Shown one piece after another: positions 32,301 through 42,733 of a stretch of DNA of 64,000 bases. The stretch is taken from positions 15,046,501 to 15,110,500 of the forward strand of contig JAVHKY010000054.1 of the NCBI GenBank assembly GCA_035079385.1, read 5' to 3'. This DNA comes from Aspidiotus rigidus. Taxonomy: Eukaryota > Arthropoda > Insecta > Hemiptera > Diaspididae. The position numbers and the translations under genes are program-made. The stretch's first letter is position 1, and each line of letters starts with the position of its first letter. Under the pieces are notes generated by a model. The model saw only the letters and a list, made by a program, of their open reading frames with translations, ran no database searches and was not told the origin of the DNA.

Positions 32301-33820
32301 ACGTCTAACGTTTTGCGTTTTCGCGCTACAACAGATTTAGCGCAAACTCCCATTTAACTGGTAACATCTTTCTGCCCCACCCTGTATACAATAGGATAGG
32401 GACTTGAAAAATTTCCACTCTCAAGCTAATATATGATAGGAGAGGGACTTGGAAAAATTTTAACTCTCGAGCTATAAATTTAGACTCTCAAGCTATCATA
32501 TATAGCTCAAGATAGAAAAATTTAGACTTTCAAACTATATTATACTAGGCTTATAGTACGTCTAGGTCTTCTTCATACTAGCTTTATCTAGGTCTAGGCT
32601 TCCTTGAATTTTCAATACCAAATCCCATTTGACTCATAAAACAGGTTCCCTACGTTCCTCGTTCAACTTCGTTAAGGAAGCCGTCGATTTTTCCAAGTTT
32701 TTTGCTGGACGGCGCACGGCAAATTTCTCAAAAAGACCCCCATAAAACAGGTTCCCTGTTGAAATTCCTACCTCCGAGTTTTATACGATAGGAGGACTTG
32801 GAAAGACGACGGCTTCCTTGAAATTGCAGCAAATTTCGACCCTCTAGCCATATATGATAGGAAAGGGACTTCGAAAAATTCCTTATGATAGGAGGAGGAC
32901 AGGGGACTCGGGACAGCGGGTTTCCCGCTGGCCATTGCAGTCCTGCAATGGCATCTAAGTTTGTATCAAGTCTGTTTTGTCTTAATCCATACGAGTATAA
33001 CAAGTTTTAACACATGCTGCATCTTAATGATCGTGGAATAAATTGAAATTCTACTCCATTAACGCAAAAGTGGACGAGGATCGAATATGAGCACAGCGAA
33101 GGAGAATAACATTCGAATACGATGAATTTCGCATTAGCTTGTTGAAGGTTGTATCAACAATTTCGCTTACCATTTCCCCTTCCTATATCGGTAAAGCATA
33201 TACACAGTATAATCATTAAATTTGACGCAATAATAAACTCGTGTACTCATGGTATAGAGAACATATTTTATATCCTCCTTCTTTCCCGTAAAATTCATTA
33301 TTGTTCCCTTTTGTGAAATTAGAACCTCGGAACGCACCAATTTGAGAACCTTTTCCTCATTTTCAGACGACGCGATTTCTCGAAAAATGAGATCAATTTA
33401 ATTTTCATTTATTTATTGCATTCTTCTTTTTCCTCTCATTTGTTTTAGATTTCATTATTACATATTGCAGTCGTGACCATGTTAGCTGGCGCCGTAACTT
33501 TGTTCGTTGGCCTAGTGCAATTGAAACCAGGCGCCGAAGCTTCTCGATATCGTTACTGGTTAATCGGCAGCGGCCTCTTAAGCATTCTTCTCGGTACCCT
33601 CTTGGCTGTTATTCGTTGCTGCTTACTGCCTTGGGTAGCGAGGCGACGCGAGAGACAGCGACACGATCGCCGTCAACAGCGAGTGCACAAAACCGACGAG
33701 AAAGTGAATCCAAATCAGATGACGGCGGCGACGGACTTGAAAACGGAAAATTGCACCCCAGGGCAAAATTCAGCGACGACCGCAGCGATCGATTCGGCGA
33801 CCATTGGTAGCAGCGTTTAA
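23377..33820 (+). CDS. Two-pass membrane protein with a 9.9-kb repeat-filled intron
   Basis: Two coding exons, 23377-23559 and 33449-33820, join in phase 0 (AAA|gtaagt ... tttgttttag|ATT) to give 184 residues. The N-terminus is basic (RHERRRQEKRSKR) and is followed by a Ser/Pro-rich stretch. Two hydrophobic segments lie at about residues 63-86 and 97-120, and the tail is strongly basic, then Thr/Ser-rich. The plan and the LLHI start of helix 1 match the protein at 2452-3276, so I infer an old tandem duplication. The exon boundary falls exactly before the first membrane segment. The frame is open 5' of the ATG to the splice site, so an upstream coding exon cannot be excluded. The intron carries LINE, hAT, Penelope and fold-back insertions. 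No function is assigned. Confidence 0.85.
23618..23763. repeat. Interspersed repeat, inverted partner at 32534-32680
   Basis: About 145 bp starting with cttccttaacgaagttaagc and ending in cctagtataatatag reads as the near-perfect reverse complement of 32534-32680. Both copies sit in the same intron, 8.8 kb apart. Confidence 0.8.
23764..24204. repeat. Repeat-derived intron sequence
   Basis: Segments at 24018-24115 ('aaggaaacctgaa' to 'ccactccccctcccc') recur in the same direction at 27568-27655. The 'aatacctcacttttctag' block at 24499 recurs at 27670. The rest shows nothing recognisable. Confidence 0.5.
24205..25296 (+). mobile_element. 5'-truncated LINE: RNase H remnant, zinc knuckle and poly(A)
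   Basis: The first part (about 24216-24535) encodes a decayed RNase H-like stretch (ASLKAISSCYSS, then KKIDVETKEATNHP, which matches the GNEKADxxAKxA region). From 24870 a frame reads EVILARLRIGHTRLTHTYLL, then CPHCLQENLSVDHFFSC, the CCHC-type zinc knuckle found at the C-terminus of Jockey, I and R1-like non-LTR retrotransposons. It ends at a TAA at 25142-25144. A 135-bp 3' UTR then runs into poly(A) at 25280-25296. The copy lacks the endonuclease and reverse transcriptase, and stop codons interrupt the RNase H part, so it is a dead 5'-truncated insertion. Confidence 0.85.
25436..27133. mobile_element. hAT-type DNA transposon, non-autonomous, with 8-bp TSD
   Basis: The element is 1698 bp. 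It begins CAGTGTTTCTCAACC and ends GGTTGAGAAACACTG, perfect 15-bp terminal inverted repeats of the hAT consensus. It is bordered on both sides by the identical octamer ctctaggg (25428-25435 and 27134-27141), the 8-bp target duplication expected of hAT. The left end carries short GC-rich 'gtgccgcggcac' subterminal repeats. The middle (25500-26630) is extremely AT-rich, and a higher-GC segment (26630-27060) may be captured sequence. No transposase (RW motif or hATC dimerisation domain) is encoded, so it depends on another element. Confidence 0.93.
27563..27734. repeat. Direct repeat of 24018-24533 fragments
   Basis: It contains 'aaggaaacctgaa', 'actccccctg' and 'aatacctcacttttctag' blocks in the same order as 24018-24533. 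It is preceded by a short (atatat)n tract at 27532-27562. Confidence 0.6.
27735..28075 (-). pseudogene. Penelope-like element 3' fragment: GIY-YIG nuclease C-terminus
   Basis: On the minus strand the frame reads VRVNCSGCPLSYVGETLQYL, then RVSQHKRDE, which fits the second half of a GIY-YIG domain (YVGET, followed by Arg and His at the usual spacing). A FDFDNTRILAYEKN block with basic residues follows, as in Penelope-like C-termini. Only this 3' end is present, which agrees with 5' truncation during reverse transcription. The subfamily differs from the copy at 14463-16800. Confidence 0.8.
28173..28464. mobile_element. Fold-back MITE, 292 bp with about 100-bp TIRs
   Basis: It starts tgcagagaattgtta and ends with its exact complement. 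Imperfect inverted similarity continues for about 100 bp per arm, through 'ttattgtgtg', 'tgtgtgagtg' and 'aaaaggt(g/t)aaaatgg' segments. A second, partial and rearranged copy follows at 28500-28680. No coding sequence was seen. Confidence 0.8.
28791..28996. mobile_element. Fold-back MITE with about 62-bp TIRs
   Basis: The left arm (28791-28853) contains ctggacggcgcacggcaaat and ends aacaggttccctgtt. The right arm (28933-28996) is its reverse complement with about five differences. The roughly 80-bp loop is made of the 'gagtcgaaatttctccaag' interspersed motif. A single left arm of the same family stands alone at 32696-32762. Confidence 0.85.
29024..32385. mobile_element. 3.36-kb fold-back element with CAGGGTGGGGCA termini
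   Basis: Both ends read CAGGGTGGGGCAGAAAG, with about 85 bp of terminal inverted repeat showing only a few differences, and are flanked by TA, as after Tc1/mariner-type insertion. Inverted similarity extends far inward. 'aaaatgggttcatgggac' units of about 115 bp on the left (29300-29660) correspond to 'cccattaacccatttcggtg' units on the right (31300-31760). Nearer the centre 'ccgcgaattcggtcttgctc' (about 29920) mirrors 'gagcaagaccgaattcgcgg' (about 30770). The core (29740-31100) is GC-richer, with about 110-bp repeats carrying 'gatgcgagaaaattctcgt' and 'catgagctcgcg'. No transposase frame is present. Partial relatives lie at 5400-6480 and 40230-40715. Confidence 0.85.
32386..32960. repeat. 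Cluster of short interspersed repeats
   Basis: It contains 'tatgataggag...acttggaaaaatt' units (32396, 32430, 32785, 32850), the inverted partner of 23618-23763 (32534-32680), a lone arm of the 28791 MITE (32696-32762), and the gccattgcag/ctgcaatggc palindrome block (32902-32953) also seen at 1930. Confidence 0.7.
32961..33448 (+). other. 3' end of the long intron
   Basis: The sequence is unremarkable and AT-rich. It ends in a pyrimidine tract and tttgttttag (33439-33448), the acceptor used for the second coding exon. Confidence 0.6.
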
Positions 33821-35600
33821 GTGCTGACAAAGCTCGTCTATTGCGGGAATAATTGAATTCTATGCAATTTACGGTCCGTTTTTATCGACAGAAGCGTTCT
33901 TCTACAAGACGTAGCCTCGATGCTTTAAGGACTTTCGAGCGTGACAATTTTCCAAAGGTTTCTTCTCCTTCTTTCTCTCCTTTTTCTTTTGAAATTTCGT
34001 ATTTCTATGCAAGCTGCGGGATGACGAATAGGATGAGTCCACAATTCTGTACGTAATTTTGAAACTGCAGGCTCGTTCTTTAAAGTTGGTATCGTCATGG
34101 ATCATTGAAGATTCACGAACGCCGTAATTTCAATTTACAAATTTTGAATATTAAATTTTCTAAAGGTTTCTGCGCGCGAGTAGCGCGTATCGTTCGCGAA
34201 ATAAGATACCTACTCTAATATTTTGCGCGGAAGATCGATACCAAAAATGTCGCAAGGACGACGGTATAAAGTTGTATATTCTATTCGAATCTTGTTCTTT
34301 GGCTCTTTTACCCCTAGTGTGGATCGTATTTATACACGAATCATGAAACAGAAAAGAAAGAAAGAAGAATGAGAGAAGAATTTTATCTGACCACGAATCG
34401 TGTGTTTTGTTACCAGTGTCTGTGTCCAGAATACCATTTTTACACTCATTTTTTATAATTAATTTTATTTTATTTCTTTCCTTTATTATTTCGTACAGTA
34501 CGTCTCCGATTTATAATTTCTCTCGATCCACTGATACTAACCGGAGAAGTTACCGTTCATTGGCTATAAAATATAGCTAAAATTTGAAATCAATTAACTC
34601 TTGTCCCTCAAAACAGATTCAGGGTAAAAAGCCTCATAGAAGCTTGAAGGTTTATCGCGCGGGCTAATGAGTTTCCAGGTATTCTAGAAATGCTAGACTT
34701 AATTATTTCTCGGGACTGTACTCCTAATTTTAAAAATGTAATTATTCGTATCTATTTGGACACAACAGAAAAAATTTCGTATTTACAAATAGAGTCATTC
34801 ACTTTCAAACGTATTCTCTATATATTTTTTCCCGAAACCAAGTTGTCGAATTACAAAATTTTTCATTTTCGTATTACCATCAACCTTTCCTTATCAGTAC
34901 TTTTCAAGTAGTTTACAGATATGCGACACTCGCGAATCTACAATTTTCTCCTTCCGAATTGGTGTAGTTAATCTTGACGCAAAATCCCCCGCTATTGGAC
35001 TCTTCCCCTACGAGATCATATTGTATGATCATTCACCTTAATTATTCTAATCGTACTTCAAACTGGTGAGCGCTATAATCGTACGTTTGAAGGCATTAAC
35101 TGTATACATTTACATGACACATATTCAATTTCCCTGGTTTCCTCGTCAATTTTATTGAAAACTATCGCAGCATCCTCATTTATAGTACTTATGAAATTTT
35201 GGCCCAAAAATTCTCCATCTGTCAATGATCTTTTAAAGTGACCCTTTTTTATTTGCATTCTTGCGGAACAGTGGAAAAAGTCGGCTTTCTTCCGTTCTAT
35301 GCATGTTCCAGCCTTTCTTTAAGGAGGTCATGCATGATTGGTCCTACGACAGAGCAATTGACTATTCCCCTACTATAAAACTAATGTAAAGTAGTATCAT
35401 TACATTAAGAATCACGCAAACAAGTATGATATAGGGGAAGAGCTCTGTGTAGGGCGTTGCAAACAAGGGTTCCCAAAATTGATAACGGCGTATGTTGGCA
35501 TAGAGGTGAATTTTGGAAGCAGGAAAGTTGGAAAATACACCATTTTGTTTTCTACGCCTAGTGTTTCACATACAATTGTTTTCAAAGTTCCACAATTGAA
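33821..35600. other. 3' UTR and intergenic DNA
   Basis: It begins with the 3' UTR of the second membrane-protein gene. No further gene is recognisable. Short frames around 34690-34911 and 35073-35258 lack any family signature. Confidence 0.45.
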
Positions 35601-35606
35601 GGCGTT

Positions 35607-35758
35607 TGTGGGAAAGAGCGTAAGTGCCAATAACAAAATTTTTCAGGAGTGCGGTTTAAAGGTAAAATGACGCGCTAAAACAAACGTTTCCTCCATCCTG
35701 GAGAATCGTGTAAACCTCATTTTTGGTTCCGATGGCCCTTACGCTCTTTCCCACGACT
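35607..35758. repeat. Small inverted repeat around 'gtgggaaagagcgtaag'
   Basis: The arm at about 35609-35630 (gtgggaaagagcgtaagtgcc) is mirrored at about 35735-35757 (ggcccttacgctctttcccac), with a loop of about 105 bp. It is probably a short MITE or hairpin fragment. Confidence 0.6.
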
Positions 35759-36019
35759 AGCCTTCAATTGTGTTGATGTTCCATGTAGTGTCACAATGTG
35801 CCTGATCGGTCACTCAATTCACGCGCTTGTATGGGAGAATGAGAGAGACACTAGATTTAGAAAACAAAATGGCGTATTATCTTACTCTCCTTCTATAGAG
35901 CTCTAATAAAATAGAACACAATTCATGGGCTAAGAGGGCCCTCTCTTTACCCGTCTGCCTGTAATGCTGTTATCCATTTTGTTACGGTTTCCGACCAAAA
36001 TAATTATAATGGGATAACG

Positions 36020-36590
36020 ATTATTGGTCTGGTCAGCTTTCAAAATTGAAACGGTTAAAGTTTGGTTAAAGGTTATTGGTCGCATAGAGTATTTTACTGA
36101 ACCGGTCAAACATTCATAACGGTCATGGCTATTATTGAAAAATGATTCAGTCATAACAATTCTTGACAGTCAAAATAGAAAAAATATTTTTTGAAAAAAA
36201 AAATATTTAAAAAAAAAAATTTTTTGAAAAAGAATCATTTATGTTGGGAAAAAGATCATTTTTGTTGGGAAAAAAAAAATGTTTTTATACAGAAAAAACA
36301 TGTTGGTCGGGTCAGCTTTCAAAATTGAAACGGTTGGTTAAAGGTTATTGGTTGTATAGAGTATTTTTCTGAAACGGTCAAACAGTCATAACGGTCAATG
36401 ACTATTATTGAAAAATGATTCGATCATAACGATTCTTGACGGTCAAAATAGAAAAAATATTTTTTTGAAAAAAAACATTAAAAAAAAAAATTTTTCTTGA
36501 AAAAGAATCATTCATGTTGGAAAAAAAAATCATTTTTGTTGGAAAACAAAAATTGTTTTTATACAAAAAAAAACATGTTTTTGAACTGAA
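36020..36590. repeat. Tandem duplication of a 'ggttattggtc' repeat unit
   Basis: Two units of about 275 bp (from about 36027 and 36301) share 'ggtcagctttcaaaattgaa', 'gtcataacggtca' and 'ttattgaaaaatgattc', then an A-rich 'gaaaaaaaaaat' tail. Related 'ggttataaccgtt' and 'ggttattggtca' sequence fills 57990-58690. Confidence 0.75.
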
Positions 36591-38210
36591 AAACATTGAA
36601 AATATATCTCTCAATATTACTTTTATGACCGTTTTGACCGAAACATTTATAGACTATATCTTGCAGGGTCGCAAAAAAACAGTTTTTCTGAAAAAAGAGA
36701 ACAAAAAGAATATTTTATTTATTTTTTTTTTTTAAACATGTTTTTCGAGGTGATTTTATTCCCCCTTGTTTAAATCATGTTTTAAATATTTTAAACATCA
36801 ATTTGAAATAATGTAATTTTCTTGCTCTTCAACAAATGAACGTCTTGATGTTGGTATCTTGTGGACTATAGAATTTGAAATATTTAATAAGCAACGAGAG
36901 AGAAGAAAATGAGAAAAAAAAAACATTGTAAGTACTGAATTTTTGCATATATTTTGAAACATGTTCTAAACATTGTAACCCTGATATATTGGGACTGGCT
37001 ACCCGCTAGAAATATTACAGTCAACAAAATTAAAAACAAAAATTGAGGAAACAAAATTTGTTGAGAGTAAAATTTTCTGCAAATCATCATCTCTCTTGAA
37101 AATTGCTTCTGATCGTTTTGAGGAAATTTGCCGCCCGCACCACTCATTTAACTCACCCGTTTTATTGTACGTAAGCGATACTAGCGCTGCACTACTATTT
37201 CAAGTCATCCATCCGCTTGGGGCGTTACATCGGCAAATTGAAATTTTTTTCAAATATATGTTTATTCAAAAGAACTTTGGAACAAAGAAAAGGTACGAGA
37301 ACCAAATTTGTTGGCGTGAAATTTCCTACAAGTCATGTTCTCTCATAATAGATGTGGATTTTTCTACGGAACATTGATTCGCGGTTCTTAAGCCTAAGAG
37401 ACACACTCTAGCTTATTTCTTTCCGTTTTTTTCAGCCGAGGGGTAAAGTTTTAGAATTTTTGATCCTCGTGTGAAAAACTTCAAAATACTTGGGGTAGTC
37501 AGACTCTCGCTTGAGCCACCTGCAAATTAGAATTCAGGGTGGGCGATGGTCAAATTTTTCCAGTTCTTGATTCGAGTTATAGCTGTTCCCCCCGTAAAAT
37601 GACGGGTGACGATCGAGTTCTATAAACAAAATTTTTTCAAGTACTGCCTGAATACCCGTTGTCCTCTCATGGGTCAAATTTCCAAATTAGAAACTTCTTG
37701 AAATTCCTGTGTAGTTCAAAGTCAGTCGTGATTGAAAGCTTGCCTCTCAAGGTCACTAGGGCCTTTCCTCTTTCCTCATGTGAGTCGAGTCCCTAGGTAT
37801 AGCGTGTTTCAGTTCAGAGTGCAAAGAGGTTATGATGTTGGGTTACCGAGAAAAGGTGTGACTGGGACCTGGCTAAATAAAGTCTTTGCTTTATTTCTTT
37901 TGATGACCACGTGCGAGTGCCCTAATACAAAAAATCTCTTAATCCTTCAAGTAGGTCAAGGTGAACCAGGATCGCAAAGGTGACGGTTTTGCAAATTTTC
38001 CAACAAGACATCCCGATTGAAAGTGAACCTTACTGATTAATTCACGTTCCTTTGAATCGAAAATTGACCGATTCCGAATCACCTCCTGAATACTCTACCG
38101 AAAATATTTCAGAATACCTTGTAGCTGTTATTACATGTTGTAAAATTACCAAAACTTGGTCAGTAATGATGAAATAAATTATGCAAGTTCCGTAGAATTT
38201 TTCTCCCTTT
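36591..38210. other. AT-rich intergenic DNA, no gene seen
   Basis: Short frames of 60-90 codons occur on both strands without domain features. No RNA gene or terminal-repeat pair was recognised. Confidence 0.4.
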
Positions 38211-38214
38211 TATT

Positions 38215-38228
38215 CCCCCCCCCCCCCC
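38215..38228. repeat. Homopolymer C14
   Basis: Fourteen consecutive C in an otherwise AT-rich region. The exact length is likely to be error-prone. Confidence 0.95.
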
Positions 38229-40040
38229 GCAACTAATTATCGTAATGAAACTATGAAACTCGATTTGACATTTTTTTTCTTCTCCTTTTTAATCATCTTC
38301 AATCAGAACCATATTTTGGTTCATTCACGTCTGGAAATGGGAATATGCTTGCCGATTTTCAAAAATTTTGTACTTCTGAGTCTTGAAAATAACGATCATC
38401 TTTTCAAAATAGATAACATTGAAAATTTAATATTACGTCAATTTTAATGAAGGCAGCAAATTTTGGTACAAAAAAATAAAATAAAAGATTTATTGGTGTT
38501 ATCTAAGTCTTAAAATGATGTATGAGAAGAGAAAATAAAAAGAAATTTATATGCTATCTAAGTACACTGAAATAAGAATTTGGGCTCATCTTCATGTTCT
38601 CTTCCGAATATACATACTATTCTGACGACTTGTTCTCCTTCTACACAGTATATTCTCATCGATTCAAAGTTTGAAATCATTTTATAAGATATTTCCTACC
38701 AATTTTAAAGTTTTATTGTAATTTCCTCGGTATTAAAATATAAGAAGAATGGATATTAAAAATTCTGTGATATTTTTTACAAAATTAAATTCGTTAATTA
38801 CAAACTAAAATTTTCTTTACATTGAAGAGAAGAAAAAATTAAAAGAAAACTGGGCTGACGATGTAATGCAATTATCGAGAAATCAGGATTAATAAATCAC
38901 TGACAAATGAATCACCGGAACGCGTGCCGTGAAATTCTATTTTTAAATTAAATTGAAAATTATTAACAAATAATACAGATCAAATTAAATATACCGCTGG
39001 AGTTACATTAATAACAAAGATTATTGATCCGTCATCTTGATGATCTACTATAAATTTGACTTCGCCTATCGATAAATTTCTTTTATTATACATTTTTCAT
39101 CTTTACTTCATCATCTTTTATAGAATATGTCTTGTGTTTTTATTTTCTATTTTTGTATCATGCTTTCATGTAAATCGTTCTTGACACCAAGTTCATTTAT
39201 TTTTTTGTAGTCTCTACAATCGACCCTGTAGATGAGAAAAATAATTCCCTATTACCTAAAAAATGAAAACGTGTTTAAACATATCTTGATAAAGTTATTG
39301 CATTTTTTTAAAACTCAATACAATTATAATATAAGTATTATATGTTATGTGTTCTCTTATCTAAGTTTCAACCTGGTTTATTTTGTTACCGATATTTTAC
39401 ATATTAATTTTTCTCTTCGACTATTATTCAACTCCATTTTTCTTCTAATGATAGACCAATTTTAATTGACTATTTTTCTTTTCTTAAACCATACCTTTTT
39501 TAAAAAGGAAATATTTATATAGTCGAACTGTGTGTACATCACTGTATAATTTGAATTGAAGAATAATAAATTGTGAGATTGGAATATTTTTGAGAAATTT
39601 CAGCGTTGATATTTCAGAAGCATTCCCGTTGTAATGTAAGTTACTCGAATCAATCTTCATTATGATTCTTAAACTTTGTGGAAATTATCATCCTCAGTTT
39701 ATGGTTATAAATATTTAATCGTGTATTATAAAATTCTTCGATTGGTGGTAATAAAATATATTCATTACAGTACAATTTTATTGGTGGAAACTTTTACTCA
39801 TAAATTACTTCAGCATTAAACATTAGGTATCACCCTGAAAAATAAGGGGGAAAAAAAGAAAAGAAAAAGACGACCGATGTTTGGAATTGGGAATAAATTA
39901 TTAATAATAATTTATCAAATGAAATATAACAAATATTTTGAATCTTCTGCACCTGCAAATAATTGCTTCAAAGTTGCTTGAACAATTATGAAATGATTCA
40001 CCTATTAAAAGAAGGATTCCTAGAAAAATGAGCTTGTGTG
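38229..40040. other. AT-rich intergenic DNA, no gene seen
   Basis: Composition is strongly AT-rich. There are no open frames above about 80 codons and no recognisable repeat structure. Confidence 0.4.
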
Positions 40041-40045
40041 AGTAA

Positions 40046-40164
40046 GGGCCGCACTACATAAGCGGCAACCGAATCAAAAGGTCACTTTTTTCCAGATGCT
40101 CATTAGATGTTGCATGTTGCCCATTGCCCCTTTCTCGTAGGTTGCCGCTTATGTAGCACGGCAC
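40046..40164. mobile_element. PIF/Harbinger-like MITE, about 119 bp
   Basis: The left end gggccgcactacataagcgg and right end (read inward) gtgccgtgctacataagcgg form TIRs of about 25 bp with few mismatches. TAA lies directly outside on both sides (agTAAggg and cacTAAata), matching the 3-bp TWA target preference of PIF/Harbinger. It has no coding capacity. Confidence 0.7.
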
Positions 40165-40224
40165 TAAATACAGGTGGGTAATGTCGAACTCTCAGAGTAG
40201 TTGTTTCATATCCCAGAACCAACT

Positions 40225-40720
40225 CTCCATATCATTCATAAGAGAATATGTCCGGCGCTACCGTCCAAAATTTGAAGAAACTCAACTTTCTACGACTGTT
40301 TTGAGCCAAGTTATGGACCAAAATGTTACAAAAAATGACCATTGTCAAAATTATCAAAAATTAAAAATTGTTTAAATTTCCATACTTTACTTGATTTGAA
40401 AGTGAAATTTAACGCTGATTCCGAAAAAAGTACTCGAATAACCCTCTAAAGTGTTGAAAGTGAGGGAATTTTCAATTTCTTATTTCAAAAATCTTGGCAA
40501 AATGGTATATTTTTGTCATATTTTAGTCCGTAACTCGCCTCAAAGAAGTCGTAGAAAGTTGACTAGGGGCTCAAATTTAAGATAAAACTGAGATACAAAT
40601 TTGGAGATTTGAAGTATACATCTAACGTGTTGCGTTTTTACACTGGAACAAATTTAGTGCAAACTCCCATTCAACTGGTAACATCTTTGTGGTCGACCCC
40701 ACGACCCGGTATATGATAGG
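40225..40720 (+). repeat. Partial copy of the CAGGGTGGGGCA fold-back family
   Basis: The segment from 'ctacgactgttttgagccaa' to 'aactggtaacatctttgtgg' matches the outer right arm of the element at 29024-32385. Its terminal bases have decayed (gaccccacgacccgg). Confidence 0.7.
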
Positions 40721-41163
40721 AGGGGGGGCTTAGAAAATTTTCGAGCACCGATCTTTGCCGGCCGGCGGACGTTTTTTCCAAAAAAACACTTGATAAAACA
40801 GGTTCCCAAATGAAAAAACCAAAAAATTATCGATCAATTCTGTAACGGGCGGATTCGGTAACCTTAACGCTCCTAGCGCAAATAGTTTGCATGAAGCACA
40901 ATAGTTCAATGTTTTGTTCTTATGATCCGTCGTATCTGTTATTTTTGGTTATTCTTATGTCCTATGACAACCTTCTTGGCATATTGTATTAAAAACTACT
41001 ATTTCTTACAAGTTTCAACAAAATATTTCAAAAAGACTTCACTTTTCTTCCTTTCTTAAGGTGTAGGCCTAGTCAAGTCTTTGTCCTATATGTAGTTTCT
41101 GTTTATCCTGTTCGTGTTCATCTCGTAGAATAGAATCCGTTTTACCCGCGAGTGTGATAAAAC

Positions 41164-42733
41164 ATGAGCAAATCTAATTCCAATCCCAACGACACGGAAC
41201 TGAAAGAGCAAGGGAACAAATTGTTCAATCAACGAAAATACGACGAAGCGATTTGCTGTTACAGCAAAGCTATAGTGAGTAAAAACTACTGTTTCCTGAA
41301 CATTCGGATATCTAATTTCTTTTCACCAACATTCGTTTACTTCTGTAGATAAAGAACCCTGCCGTGGCAACTTATTTCACGAACCGAGCACTATGCTACT
41401 TGAAATTAAAGAGATGGGATTTAACATCCGTAGATTGCAAGAGAGCATTAGATATGGACTCAAATCACGTTAAAGGTCACTTCTTCCTTGGATCGGCGCT
41501 TCTCGAAATGGAAAATTATGATGAAGCTATAAAGCATTTGCAAAGAGGTGAAGAATACAATTGTACATTCTGTAGTGTACCATTGGGAATTGATTTTGAA
41601 AGCGATTTTGATTATGTACCTAGCTCACGACCTAGCCAAAGAACAACGTTTAAATTTTGGAGATGATATTGCTTCCCAAATCAGACTAGCGCGTAAAAAA
41701 AGGTGGAATATTCAAGAAGAAAAACGGATAGCGCAAGAGATAGAATTATTAGTAAGTATATCATCGAAAATTACTGTTCAAAATTCAATAAATTGTTGTA
41801 TCTCATGTTAACCTATTTTCAATTCAGACGTATCTAAATAGATTGATACTAGAAGATTCTCAGCGACAAATTACGAAGTTGAAGCAAGATAGCGGCACCA
41901 ATGGCACGGACGAAGAAACGCAGAATAAAATAATGGAACAAGATTTAAAATGTGTTGGTATTATTTAGTTTCAATGCTACTATATGTCAACTATTTGCAT
42001 GCATGCATCGGAACAAAGTCTACTATAGGTATTTTTATTCGGAAAAATTTTCTCCGTGGTTGGCCAACTTATATTAGAAAGATTTGTTTTAATATTATTA
42101 CGTCGTGGTACCATCAGTCGATTTGAGTATGAGGCAAAATGCCTGAATCGATGATGAAAGATTTCGTTCAAGTATTTTAATGGCAAAAATTATTCTTATC
42201 TCATTTTCGATGAAGATATTAGCGCCGATATCTAAATGATATTCATCCGTATTACTTGCTTTACGTATACTATTTGTTTTTCAGGATAATTATGTAAGTG
42301 AAATGACCTCAATTTTTGCTAAAGTCGATGAGAAGCGAAGAGTGAGTACTACTATAAAAAACAAATAATTTTGTAATCGGCAATTATTAATTTTGTAAAT
42401 TTTGGCTTGCAGAAGCGCGAAATACCAGACTATTTGTGTGGTAAAATAAGCTTCGAGTTGTTGAGAGAGCCTGTTATCACTCCTAGTGGAATTACTTATG
42501 AGAGGAAAGATATTATTGAACATTTACAAGTATGTTCTAACTGCAATACTTTTTCAAAAAAGAAAAGTAAAAAAAATCGGTCACCAAATTATGACCTTTC
42601 ATTACAGAGAGTCGGCCATTTCGATCCCGTCACACGAGTGAAACTCACTGCTGATCAATTGATACCAAATTATGCAATGAAGGAGGTCATAGATGCCTTT
42701 TTGCAGGAAAATGAATGGGCCGTAGATTATTGA
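41164..42733 (+). CDS. STUB1: STUB1/CHIP, TPR and U-box E3 ubiquitin ligase
   Basis: Seven coding exons join in frame: 41164-41274, 41349-41547, 41624-41751, 41828-41953, 42285-42341, 42413-42529 and 42608-42733. All have GT-AG junctions and together give 287 residues, close to the usual CHIP length. Three TPR repeats (about residues 10-112) contain [17 protein letters not shown] and [16 protein letters not shown], the clamp that binds the EEVD tails of Hsp70 and Hsp90. The linker has [20 protein letters not shown] residues (AHDLAKEQ here), then a charged coiled coil. The U-box (about 210-283) reads [20 protein letters not shown] and [10 protein letters not shown], then [17 protein letters not shown] ubiquitinates chaperone-bound misfolded clients in the cytosol as a dimer. 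The exon 4 donor (gttggt) is weak but is the only one that keeps the frame. The gene looks intact. Confidence 0.96.
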
